32,349 nucleotides of DNA from an uncultured Bacteroidales bacterium (lineage in GTDB: Bacteria; Bacteroidota; Bacteroidia; Bacteroidales; Paludibacteraceae), in NCBI GenBank assembly GCA_946059305.1, contig CAMGMU010000020.1, positions 1-32,349 on the forward strand, in the 5' to 3' direction. Below the pieces are notes generated by a model. It saw only the letters and a list, made by a program, of their open reading frames with translations. It was not told the origin of the DNA and ran no database searches. This document shows, piece by piece, positions 18,115-26,641 of this stretch; the first letter of the stretch is position 1; each line of letters opens with the position of its first letter. Position numbers and translations under genes: made by a program.

Positions 18115-19614
18115 TCAGAACAAATACCCCATTTTCACATAAAAATTGGTCCAGGAGGCGCCATCTTGGGCATGCAGGGCTTTTGCCCAATCTACCGAAA
18201 CGCAGAAGTTTTCATTCATCACAATCTTCAGTCCTATGCCAGCGGAGAGATGCGGGCGATAAACATCCTTGCTTTTAGGCGAAAGCGAGAGCTTATCCGC
18301 GTCCAAACGGAAGAAATCATCCGGCTCCTCGCCACTCGCCCTTACGGCTTCCGCCACCGTCTGATAGCGGCCATCTGTATGTTGCCTCACCAGCGCATCC
18401 ATGTAGTAGGGCTGCAAAACCATACCCATGTCCACAAACGGATTCAAGCCGATATAGAAATGTTGCCTTCCGATATCAAACGGCACAATCTTACATCGCA
18501 GTTCGATATTGGCAAATCCCACTCCATTCGCAAGAACACGGTTGCGGAGCACCCCTCTGATGGAATTGCCACCTCCCAATCCCTCGTAAATCACGCGTTG
18601 CATGAATAGTGTATTCAGATACGTGTTTTGATAAAACGGGCTCTTGCCGGCTATTGTGTTTTGCACACCAATCCGATACGCCAGCACTACCCATTTGGGG
18701 TAAAGCTGCACGTAATGCCGGAAGGTGGCGTTCAGCCTCAAATGATTGTAACCGGCAGAGGCTTGTTGCCCAAATCCAGCATTAAAAGCAGCCGAATACG
18801 TAAGAAACACATCGGCATAGATGCCGCGGTTGGGGCCTTGTCGCTGGTCGCGCGAATCAAACGAGAAACCCACCCTGAGATACGGATGCCAACCTCCTCG
18901 CGCCTCATCGGCTGACAAAATGCCCCACTTCCGGTACTTCTCATACAGCCCTTCTGCAGGTGGCAGTCTACGGTCGCCTTCTTTCCCGCGGTTGAGCACA
19001 GCCGTGTGCACCGTATCGCACATATAGCCGAGCAAACCAATGCCTACGTTCCAATGCCAATGGCGACGAATAGGGCCTTCCCAATCGATGGCTGCCCGCA
19101 CCAAATCGCGCTTAAACGTATAGAAAGCGCGTGACCGATAAGCCGCAATATCCATTTTCTGCGGGTCATACACCTTATCACCTGCCGCATTCTTCACGTA
19201 AGCCGAATGGTGGAAAAGCGGTTGATACACAGCCTGATAGCCATTGAATCCATAAAAATCACAGAGCGCATCACGAAGATATGCGAGGTCAATCGTCAGA
19301 CGATGGTTAGGAATCACGTATTTTGAATCGTAGTTAAAGCGAAAAATGCCCGTATGTTTGGTCGTATAAGCCGCCTCCATATACAGCGAATGAATATACT
19401 CCGGATATTGCTCACCGCTGCCGTAATCATACAGATTGGCCAACAAACCGCCCTGAAAACCACAGTCAGCATCGTAGGCGATAGAGGGCAGAACGCCTAT
19501 ATTCCAACCCTCTTTCCGCGTCTGAGCAATCGAATCAGCTGCCACATCAGGCTGCACTCTTGCCGTGCTAAGCATAGGCAGAAGCACAGCAAGAGATAAG
19601 AAAAAGCGTTTCAT
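18115..19614 (-). CDS. Outer membrane beta-barrel protein, BamA/TamA (surface antigen D15)-like
   Basis: Signal peptide; GLGGGNSIRGVLRNRVLANGVGFANIELRCKI; C-terminal GYLF. Confidence 0.85.
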   Translation of the reverse strand: MKRFFLSLAVLLPMLSTARVQPDVAADSIAQTRKEGWNIGVLPSIAYDADCGFQGGLLANLYDYGSGEQYPEYIHSLYMEAAYTTKHTGIFRFNYDSKYVIPNHRLTIDLAYLRDALCDFYGFNGYQAVYQPLFHHSAYVKNAAGDKVYDPQKMDIAAYRSRAFYTFKRDLVRAAIDWEGPIRRHWHWNVGIGLLGYMCDTVHTAVLNRGKEGDRRLPPAEGLYEKYRKWGILSADEARGGWHPYLRVGFSFDSRDQRQGPNRGIYADVFLTYSAAFNAGFGQQASAGYNHLRLNATFRHYVQLYPKWVVLAYRIGVQNTIAGKSPFYQNTYLNTLFMQRVIYEGLGGGNSIRGVLRNRVLANGVGFANIELRCKIVPFDIGRQHFYIGLNPFVDMGMVLQPYYMDALVRQHTDGRYQTVAEAVRASGEEPDDFFRLDADKLSLSPKSKDVYRPHLSAGIGLKIVMNENFCVSVDWAKALHAQDGASWTNFYVKMGYLF

Positions 19615-19619
19615 ACGAA

Positions 19620-20813
19620 TCAGAACAGCAGGTGAAACAAATAGTAGATACCAATACCGAGATACGTACCGATGGCATAGCCCATCAGCCCGACCACCAT
19701 GCCGGAAATCAGCACTTTCCTATTGCCCATAGCCCCTACTACGGTAGGCACAAACGGAGGCGAGCATAAGAGCCCCACCTGACTGACCGTAAAGAGGTCG
19801 CCGCTCACTTTACCCATGCGGCAGAAGCCCAAATGCAGCAAGGTACTCAGCCCGATTATCCAGGCTACAAACGCGCCAATCATCATCGAGCCAGTATTCA
19901 CGCTGTGGTAATCAAACATCGAAGCTACAATCACCGAGAACACCAAGATGAAGAACATCCCCAGCTCAAACGTTTTTCTCAGTTGCCTTACGGGTTTGAA
20001 AAACGAAGCAATAATGCCCAATGCCGTAATCGTTAGAATCACCACCATCTCGCTGATGGAGCCCGTTATCCAAATCGAGAGCCCTACTCCGATAAGGAGG
20101 AAAAGCACGCTCAGCAAGAGCGCCTGCATCATGCTCCAGAAGTTGCGCTTGCGCATCATATCGTCGTATCGCTCCACTTCGGTAGCACGTTTGCCATTTC
20201 GATGAATGCTCTCGCTGATGCTGATGCCATCGTCATACGGCAGTATCACACGATACACCTTATAGCCGCCCGCGAGCACAAACACGATATACGGAGTGGT
20301 GAGCAGCATCTGAAAAGCAAGCACGATAGCCATCACCGATTTATCCACTCCAAGAGCAGCCCCTAAGGCGTTGAAGTTCATCGTGCCACCCGTATAGATT
20401 CCCGTGAGCATTGCTGCCACTTTATCCAATTCGGGGATGTCCGTAAACTGAAACACCCAATAGCCGCTCAACACCGCAATCATTACGGCCAACACACCGC
20501 CTACCAGCGCCCAAAGCGTCTTTGGAAGCGTCTTTGCCCACAACTTAAAATCGCAGTTGAACAGCATCAGCGGAATGGCAAGCGACACACTCACGCTCAT
20601 CAGCAACTGCTGCATCCTGCTCAGCGTTTGCTCCGCTGGAGAATACATCTCAAACGAACAGGCGCCTGAAAACGCCAAGATGAAACCAACAGCATACGCC
20701 ATCAGTACCGTACCAATCTTTTGCGCCCATGTCCAGCGCTTGAAAATTTGGATAATCACCACTGGCATCAGCACATACATTGCCAGTACAAAATACACTT
20801 GAATCATAATCAT
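19620..20813 (-). CDS. DUF819 family membrane protein
   Basis: Multi-TM protein; LTGIYTGGTMNFNALGAALGVDKSVMAIVLAFQMLLTTPYIVFVL. Confidence 0.85.
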   Translation of the reverse strand: MIMIQVYFVLAMYVLMPVVIIQIFKRWTWAQKIGTVLMAYAVGFILAFSGACSFEMYSPAEQTLSRMQQLLMSVSVSLAIPLMLFNCDFKLWAKTLPKTLWALVGGVLAVMIAVLSGYWVFQFTDIPELDKVAAMLTGIYTGGTMNFNALGAALGVDKSVMAIVLAFQMLLTTPYIVFVLAGGYKVYRVILPYDDGISISESIHRNGKRATEVERYDDMMRKRNFWSMMQALLLSVLFLLIGVGLSIWITGSISEMVVILTITALGIIASFFKPVRQLRKTFELGMFFILVFSVIVASMFDYHSVNTGSMMIGAFVAWIIGLSTLLHLGFCRMGKVSGDLFTVSQVGLLCSPPFVPTVVGAMGNRKVLISGMVVGLMGYAIGTYLGIGIYYLFHLLF

Positions 20814-20834
20814 TTTAGTTTAGGTTAAACATAG

Positions 20835-20887
20835 CGGCCAAAGGCCGGATTGGAGCATAGCTCCTATTGATTGTCGGCCAAAGGCCG
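20835..20887. repeat. Three 13-nt triloop hairpins with 5-bp stems
   Basis: CGGCC-AAA-GGCCG (20835-20847), GGAGC-ATA-GCTCC (20852-20864), CGGCC-AAA-GGCCG (20875-20887). Confidence 0.7.
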
Positions 20888-20947
20888 ATTGATTGTTGAC
20901 CGAAGCCCCTTCCATTCCATCCTCTAAACAGAGGGACCGAAGGCATG

Positions 20948-21067
20948 AGCGCGCAGAGCGCCAGCCTCTTCGAGGCGCCGGAACCATCGTGAGCGGCCGA
21001 AGGCTCTGAAACTACCTGAAGCGCGCAGAGCGCCAACCTTTTCGAGGCGCCGGAACCATCGTGAGCG
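20948..21067. repeat. 48-bp direct repeat, two copies (20948-20995, 21020-21067)
   Basis: AGCGCGCAGAGCGCCARCCTYTTCGAGGCGCCGGAACCATCGTGAGCG; two mismatches. Confidence 0.85.
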
Positions 21068-21077
21068 TTTCTATAAG

Positions 21078-21096
21078 GGGCGCGTGGGACGCGCCC
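21078..21096. terminator. 8-bp triloop hairpin just after the acyltransferase stop
   Basis: GGGCGCGT-GGG-ACGCGCCC; no U tract. Confidence 0.5.
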
Positions 21097-21103
21097 TCAT
21101 CCC

Positions 21104-22111
21104 TCATCGCCCGAAGCCCCGGCAGCACCGCATCTGGTACAGCCACTCCTGCGTGAAGGCCCAGAAAGGCCAGGGGAGCATCAAAAAGAGCGGCATCAGC
21201 AACACGTTGACTACCACCCTCACCGAGTTGAGAAAAGCCTTGTCTTTCACTTTGCGGCAAGCGGCCCATTGCGTGAGCCAAATCGGCAGAGAGAGCGCTG
21301 CAGAGAGCAGGAAAAGAGGCAGACTGAGCAGCAGAAACAAGCGGATCCACCCTTTCGGCAACGTAGCCGACCTCAGCTCAGCATAAGGGGATGGCGGGTT
21401 CATCAGCAGCCTGCGGCAGTTATCTTCATAGTGTTCATCGTCTGGCACCCAGAGAATGGTCTTCCGCATACGGAGCGTGAGCTCTTCGCGGAGCGCAAGC
21501 AGCAACTGCGGCCGATCCAACGAGGCGTGCTGCTCACGAAATGCATTCACTTCTATGGGTTCGCCAATCTGCACCGTCAGCGCGTCCCACAGCCGGAAAT
21601 AATCGGCATATTCGAGCCCTACCGGCACGATATACACGGGTTTATCCATCGCATCCGCAGCTTGTAGAGCTATGCGGAAAATGCCCTTGGAGAGCGGCAG
21701 AAGCGAGTGCTTGGTGCGGTGCGTGCCTTCGGGCATCATGCAGAAACTTACGCCATGCTGAAGCGTTTCTACCGCCAGTGCTATCGTCTCTTCGTTTTTG
21801 CGCACCTCATCTACACCATCGCGTATCCGCCGAATGGGGATTATCTTCAGCCAATGGAGCAGAGCGGCTTGCCGTTTGTTGCGAAAGATATCCGCCCTTG
21901 CGGCAAACACTTTCGGGCTCTTATCCATCACCAATACGGCCAATGCATCGCATAGCGCATTGCAGTGATTCGGCGCGAAGATGATGACGCCATCTTGAGG
22001 AATGCGCTCCAGCCCTATGTAGCGCAATTGCCGGAAGGAATGACGAATGATCCAATCTGCCAGCGGCCTGCATCGCGAATAGAGCTTATCGTATGCATAC
22101 ACGGGTGTCAT
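21104..22111 (-). CDS. 1-acyl-sn-glycerol-3-phosphate acyltransferase (PlsC-like)
   Basis: IIFAPNHCNALCDALAVLV (NHxxxxD) and FCMMPEGTHRTKHSLLPLSKGIFRIA. Confidence 0.92.
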   Translation of the reverse strand: MTPVYAYDKLYSRCRPLADWIIRHSFRQLRYIGLERIPQDGVIIFAPNHCNALCDALAVLVMDKSPKVFAARADIFRNKRQAALLHWLKIIPIRRIRDGVDEVRKNEETIALAVETLQHGVSFCMMPEGTHRTKHSLLPLSKGIFRIALQAADAMDKPVYIVPVGLEYADYFRLWDALTVQIGEPIEVNAFREQHASLDRPQLLLALREELTLRMRKTILWVPDDEHYEDNCRRLLMNPPSPYAELRSATLPKGWIRLFLLLSLPLFLLSAALSLPIWLTQWAACRKVKDKAFLNSVRVVVNVLLMPLFLMLPWPFWAFTQEWLYQMRCCRGFGR

Positions 22112-24483
22112 CGCATAATCTTCAGGCAGGCATCACCTGCTCTGGCAACATAGATGCCGGCAGGCAGGTCGCGCAACGAGATGTCATGACAGCCTGAAGC
22201 CACCAATGTGCCGCTGGCCGAATAAACCGCAACAAAGAGACCATTAGGGTTAAGAATCAGGTTATCCACATAGCGCAACTTCGCCTCCTTGTTATCGAGC
22301 ACAGTAGCACGTGTCCATGTTGCCCAGAGTCGGCCCTCATCGCCCGGATAGAGGTGGGTCACGACATCACCGAGCATATCGGTTTCCCACAGCCATCCAG
22401 TAAAATCAAAGCCTTTTCTAATAGGCGTAGGCAATGTGATAGTGTCTTTCACAACGGCTGGAAGTTCCACCCCTTCGGGCAAGACACCACCATTGAGAAC
22501 GTATTTTACGAGCGGCATATCCGACCAGAGTGCAAACACTTTCGACACACCGCAACCGGGATAGATTTTCACCCATCGGTTGCCACTATAACTCTCATCG
22601 GCATACCAACCGAGGAATTCGCAACCGTCTTTCACCGGAATAGGAAGGGTCAAATCGGTGTAATATTCCATAGGAATAGAATCTTCAGTAAACAGCCCGC
22701 CATTCAACTCATACTCTATATTGAAAGGAGTACGGCTCAGGTGTACGGCTACTCCCCAAGCGTTCACCATTTGCAGATGGCCGTTGTTGTAGCCGCTGTA
22801 GTCATAAGTGGCGGAGCGACCATCGGTATAGCCCCAACTCGACATATTGGCGTTGCCATAGGGGTCATGTACCACCACCGAACCATTGAGCGCCTGATAG
22901 GTCCAACTGCCGTTGACGTTTACGTATTCTGCATCCGCGCGATAGGGCAGAATGAGGTGTCCGTTCGTTTTGGAAGACGTAATGCACCAACTATAAGGCA
23001 TACCTGCGCTACATTCCTGACGAATAGCCACCATGCCGCGGTTGTCGTATGCATTGCTGGGGCAGTTGTTGTGTGTATAAAAATCGCCCATCTTTGAAGA
23101 AGGACTGCCGTTGGTCCACATAAACCCATATCCGCCCGCAGCCGAGCCGCCGCAGGAGGAGTAACGTTCTTGGTTGAACACGTAATTGGTAACGTGATGG
23201 GTATAAACCTGCCCCACGTAATACGCGTAATTGGTTGATGGATAGCCGAATCCACCTCGCGAGCTGACAGCATGGGGTTGCAGTAGTCCGTAATATCCGA
23301 GCACCATGCATGAGGTAGAGGGCGCACAAGCGCAAGGGCCGTAAGCATAACTGCCATTATAAGCCGCTACATCGTAACGCTGATGAATATATGGAATATC
23401 ATCGCCCATCACGGGGCCACCCACATTCTGCCCGCTCAGCGCACGCCCTTCCGTGTACATTGCTGGCAAAGGGGTAAACGGTAATGGTTCATCTTCAGCC
23501 AACCGTACCAACACCTCCTCTTTCTTAGGCTCGCGCAAATCAACAGCCACTACGCGTCGGTCTCCTCGAGCATAAGCGATGAACAAACGATTGCCGGATA
23601 CGTATACACCCATTGGGCAGTCTGCCGACCGTTGAATAAGTACGGTGGATTGCTCGCCATTGTAGCGCATACTCACCACCGATATGCCCTCGCAGAAAAA
23701 GATATCGCCATTTCGATATTCCGAACGCGTATAGATAATGCGCTCATCATCCATCCATTGTGCATTTGAGCCATTACCGAGGCAATACATCTTACCGCTC
23801 GCAATCTCAATCACGTACAGCGTCATATTGCCTTGCTCATAGAGCAGTTTGCTGCCATCGGGCGACCATTTCGGGTTGTATAAATCCATCTGCTCCGACA
23901 AGCACTTCTGCTGCATCGTCTGAAGGTCAAAAAGCACCGGGCGACCATCCGCATCGCTCCATGCAAGGAAACGACCATCGGGAGAAAAACGTACGATATT
24001 CGTATAGTAATCCAGCGCAATCTGCTTCTTGCCATCAGCCATCATCAGGTGCAATTGTCTGCCTATTGTATAGGCCACGTCCCCCATTGGACTGACTGTA
24101 GGTTGCCCGCATTGGTCAACATAGCCACTAAGAAGTGTGAGTTCACCGCTCTTCAGATCCAGCACAGCAGGAGCTTGCTTGCCGTTGGCATTGATGTGCT
24201 TAAGCGCCAATCGGGTTCCATCGGCAGAGAGTTCGGTATATCGTCCGCAACCGGGCGCAGAAAGGAGCATCTTGAGGGCACCATCCTCCACCACATAAAG
24301 CGCCTGCTGACGATTGTCAGTCAGCAGCAAACCTGCAATGGTAAGCTGAGGTGACTCCAAATAACCCATTTCAGTCATCTCATACGTAGTGCTGAGTGGA
24401 AGAACCTCAACTTCTAATGCATTCATCGGGAAACAAAGCGCCAGCAACGATAGTGCCAGCAGAAACATACGATTGATTATCAT
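22108..24483 (-). CDS. Secreted C39-like peptidase with N-terminal WD40/PD40-type propeller, InlB B-type repeats and T9SS-like C-terminal tail
   Basis: Start trimmed to MIINRMFLLALSLLALC; FSPDGRFLAWSDADG, YGPCACAPSTSCMVLGYYG, NGHLILPYRAD, VVVHDPYGN, two YxLNGG...GW..W repeats, terminal LPAGIYVARAGDACLKIMR. Confidence 0.8.
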   Translation of the reverse strand: MIINRMFLLALSLLALCFPMNALEVEVLPLSTTYEMTEMGYLESPQLTIAGLLLTDNRQQALYVVEDGALKMLLSAPGCGRYTELSADGTRLALKHINANGKQAPAVLDLKSGELTLLSGYVDQCGQPTVSPMGDVAYTIGRQLHLMMADGKKQIALDYYTNIVRFSPDGRFLAWSDADGRPVLFDLQTMQQKCLSEQMDLYNPKWSPDGSKLLYEQGNMTLYVIEIASGKMYCLGNGSNAQWMDDERIIYTRSEYRNGDIFFCEGISVVSMRYNGEQSTVLIQRSADCPMGVYVSGNRLFIAYARGDRRVVAVDLREPKKEEVLVRLAEDEPLPFTPLPAMYTEGRALSGQNVGGPVMGDDIPYIHQRYDVAAYNGSYAYGPCACAPSTSCMVLGYYGLLQPHAVSSRGGFGYPSTNYAYYVGQVYTHHVTNYVFNQERYSSCGGSAAGGYGFMWTNGSPSSKMGDFYTHNNCPSNAYDNRGMVAIRQECSAGMPYSWCITSSKTNGHLILPYRADAEYVNVNGSWTYQALNGSVVVHDPYGNANMSSWGYTDGRSATYDYSGYNNGHLQMVNAWGVAVHLSRTPFNIEYELNGGLFTEDSIPMEYYTDLTLPIPVKDGCEFLGWYADESYSGNRWVKIYPGCGVSKVFALWSDMPLVKYVLNGGVLPEGVELPAVVKDTITLPTPIRKGFDFTGWLWETDMLGDVVTHLYPGDEGRLWATWTRATVLDNKEAKLRYVDNLILNPNGLFVAVYSASGTLVASGCHDISLRDLPAGIYVARAGDACLKIMR

Positions 24484-24563
24484 GTTGTTGAATTTTTGGT
24501 TACGATCATTACATCCCTTCATAAAGGGTTGAAAAAATGCAGCCTGCGGCTGAAAAACTGCTG

Positions 24564-24595
24564 CAAAGATACACATTATTTTCCAAATATGCAAA
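24564..24595 (-). promoter_or_regulatory. Promoter for the C39-like peptidase
   Basis: Reverse complement TTTG-CAT-ATTTGGAAAATA-ATGTG-TATCTTTG. Confidence 0.65.
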
Positions 24596-24620
24596 AATCA
24601 GGTGTTTTTTTCTGAAAAAA

Positions 24621-24652
24621 TTTGGTCATTTCAAGAAAAAGCAGTAATTTTG
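24621..24652 (+). promoter_or_regulatory. rpsO promoter
   Basis: TTTG-GTC-ATTTCAAGAAAA-AGCAG-TAATTTTG. Confidence 0.7.
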
Positions 24653-24772
24653 CAGCCGATTTGCGCGTTAACCTGCCATAGGCAGCCTCGTCAATCGATA
24701 CTAAATGCTGCATTGTTTGTATGTTGAATCTTGCAAAGCAGTGATCGTTTAACTTAAATTTACAACTACATT

Positions 24773-25042
24773 ATGTATTTGACTTCAGAAAAGAAAGCTG
24801 AGATTTTTGCTCAGTTCGGCGGTGACGCCAAGAACACCGGTTCAGTAGAGAGCCAAGTAGCCCTCTTCACCTTCCGCATCAAGCACCTCACTGAACACAT
24901 GAAGAACAACCACAAGGACGTAGGCACTGCTCGTGCCCTCTCTGCATTGGTTGGTAAGCGTCGTTCGATGCTTGATTACCTGAAGGAGCAGGACATCGAG
25001 CGTTATCGTGCGCTCATCAAGGCTCTTGGTATCCGTAAGTAA
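24773..25042 (+). CDS. rpsO: 30S ribosomal protein S15
   Basis: GSVESQVALFTFRIKHLTEHMKNNHKDVGTARALSALVGKRRSMLDYLK. Confidence 0.98.
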   Translation: MYLTSEKKAEIFAQFGGDAKNTGSVESQVALFTFRIKHLTEHMKNNHKDVGTARALSALVGKRRSMLDYLKEQDIERYRALIKALGIRK

Positions 25043-25066
25043 GCCGAACGCTTTCTATCCTTTCAC

Positions 25067-25106
25067 AAACCAGCCGACTGTCATAGTCTGCTGGTTTTAC
25101 TTTTTT
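25067..25106 (+). terminator. Terminator after rpsO
   Basis: AAACCAGC-C-GACT-gtcat-AGTC-T-GCTGGTTT followed by T-rich tract. Confidence 0.85.
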
Positions 25107-25161
25107 AGAAGCGCTTCATGCAGTCTTATTTCACCAAGGCGCAATCCAATAATACTCAGTC

Positions 25162-26577
25162 ATGACACATTCAGAATTAGGCACAGAGCGTATCCGTACG
25201 CTCCTCTTCAAGTATGCCTTGCCGGCCATTATAGCAATGACCGCATCTTCGCTCTATAATATCGTTGACTCGATTTATATCGGCCATGGGGTCGGTGCGC
25301 TTGCGCTGTCGGGCCTCACCATCGCCAAACCGTTGATGGATATATGTGCAGCATTCGGCTCGCTCGTGGGCGTGGGTGCGGGCACGCTCATCGCGATTAA
25401 ATTAGGAGAGAAAGACCTCCTCTCGTCGAATAAAATCTTGGGCAACGTGATCATGCTCAACCTCCTGCTCGGCGTGCTCGTGATGGTAGTAGGACTCGCG
25501 TTTCTCGACCCTATCCTCTGCGCTTTTGGTGCCTCAGTTGACACCCTCCCTCTCGCTCATGATTACATGGCGATTATCCTCTACGGCAACGTGACCACCC
25601 ATATCTATTTCGGGCTCAATAACATGCTCCGCTCCACCGGTCACCCCATGAAATCTATGACGGCAACCATCCTTGCGGTGGTGATTAATATGGTGCTCGA
25701 CCCTATCTTCATCTTCAGTCTGGACATGGGCGTACGGGGGGCTGCATTGGCTACCGTATTGAGCCAATGTATTGCTATCGTATGGCAGGTTACCGTATTT
25801 TTCAATCAGGAAGAACCCGTCCATTTCCAAAAGGGGATATGGTCGCTCGACCGCTCTATCACCCTCACCATGCTATCTATCGGCCTCTCGCCGTTTCTGA
25901 TGAACCTGGCCAGCTGCTTCGTGATGGTGATTCTCAATAACCAACTCAAGCGCTATGGTGGCGACTTGGCGATTGCATCGTTTGGAGTGGTCAACAGGTT
26001 AATGTTTGTGTTCTTCATGATCGTGATGGGCTTGAACCAGGGCATGCAGCCTATTGCCAGCTTTAATTATGGAGCGCGACAACATGATAGAGTGAAACGC
26101 GTATTCCAACTCACCGCCTATGCCGCCACTGTCATCACTACGCTGTTCACGCTCTTGGGCGAGATTTGTCCGCACTTGGTAGTGCAACTCTTCACGCATG
26201 ATGAGGAGTTGATTGAGGCTTCTGCTCATGCATTGAGGATTATCGTGTGTGCGTTTTTCGTTGTCGGTTTTCAGGCGGTGGTCACCAACCTCTTCACGGC
26301 TTTGGGAATGGCTAAGAAAGCTATTTTTCTCTCTTTGAGCAGGCAAGTGCTGATGCTGGTGCCCCTCTGCATGCTTTTGCCGCTTATCCCCGCGGGCGAT
26401 GGTGTATGGGGACTGAATGGCGTTTGGTGGGCTTGGCCGTTATCCGATTCGCTCTCCGCATTACTGGCGGCTATCTTACTGATGCGACAATTGCGCGCTT
26501 TCCAGCAGATGCACTTGAGCCAGCAACAACTGCTGCGAGCCAACGAGCGCTTCCTCTCCGATGATTTCTCCCAATAA
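25162..26577 (+). CDS. MATE family efflux transporter
   Basis: 12-TM-like pattern; YNIVDSIYIGHGVGALALSGLTIAKP, GLNNMLRSTGHPMKSM, GMQPIASFNYGARQHDRVKR. Confidence 0.95.
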   Translation: MTHSELGTERIRTLLFKYALPAIIAMTASSLYNIVDSIYIGHGVGALALSGLTIAKPLMDICAAFGSLVGVGAGTLIAIKLGEKDLLSSNKILGNVIMLNLLLGVLVMVVGLAFLDPILCAFGASVDTLPLAHDYMAIILYGNVTTHIYFGLNNMLRSTGHPMKSMTATILAVVINMVLDPIFIFSLDMGVRGAALATVLSQCIAIVWQVTVFFNQEEPVHFQKGIWSLDRSITLTMLSIGLSPFLMNLASCFVMVILNNQLKRYGGDLAIASFGVVNRLMFVFFMIVMGLNQGMQPIASFNYGARQHDRVKRVFQLTAYAATVITTLFTLLGEICPHLVVQLFTHDEELIEASAHALRIIVCAFFVVGFQAVVTNLFTALGMAKKAIFLSLSRQVLMLVPLCMLLPLIPAGDGVWGLNGVWWAWPLSDSLSALLAAILLMRQLRAFQQMHLSQQQLLRANERFLSDDFSQ

Positions 26578-26641
26578 TACATAAATGCCAACGCGCTAAT
26601 GCACTGTTGTACACTGCCAATGGTGCACATTTTTGTGAAAC

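Noticed and set aside
17951-18190. 79-aa minus-strand ORF containing STLTTQPSFSHPSVIVQQNVNNARVMR
   Set aside because: Overlaps the end of the BamA-like gene and reads through the 11-bp repeat element; no coding features.
20815-21036. 73-aa ORF MALCALQVVSEPSAAHDG...
   Set aside because: Runs through the hairpin/48-bp repeat block; the repeated LALCAL words reflect DNA repeats, not protein conservation.
22354-23097. 247-aa plus-strand ORF
   Set aside because: Antisense to the C39-like peptidase with no recognisable features.
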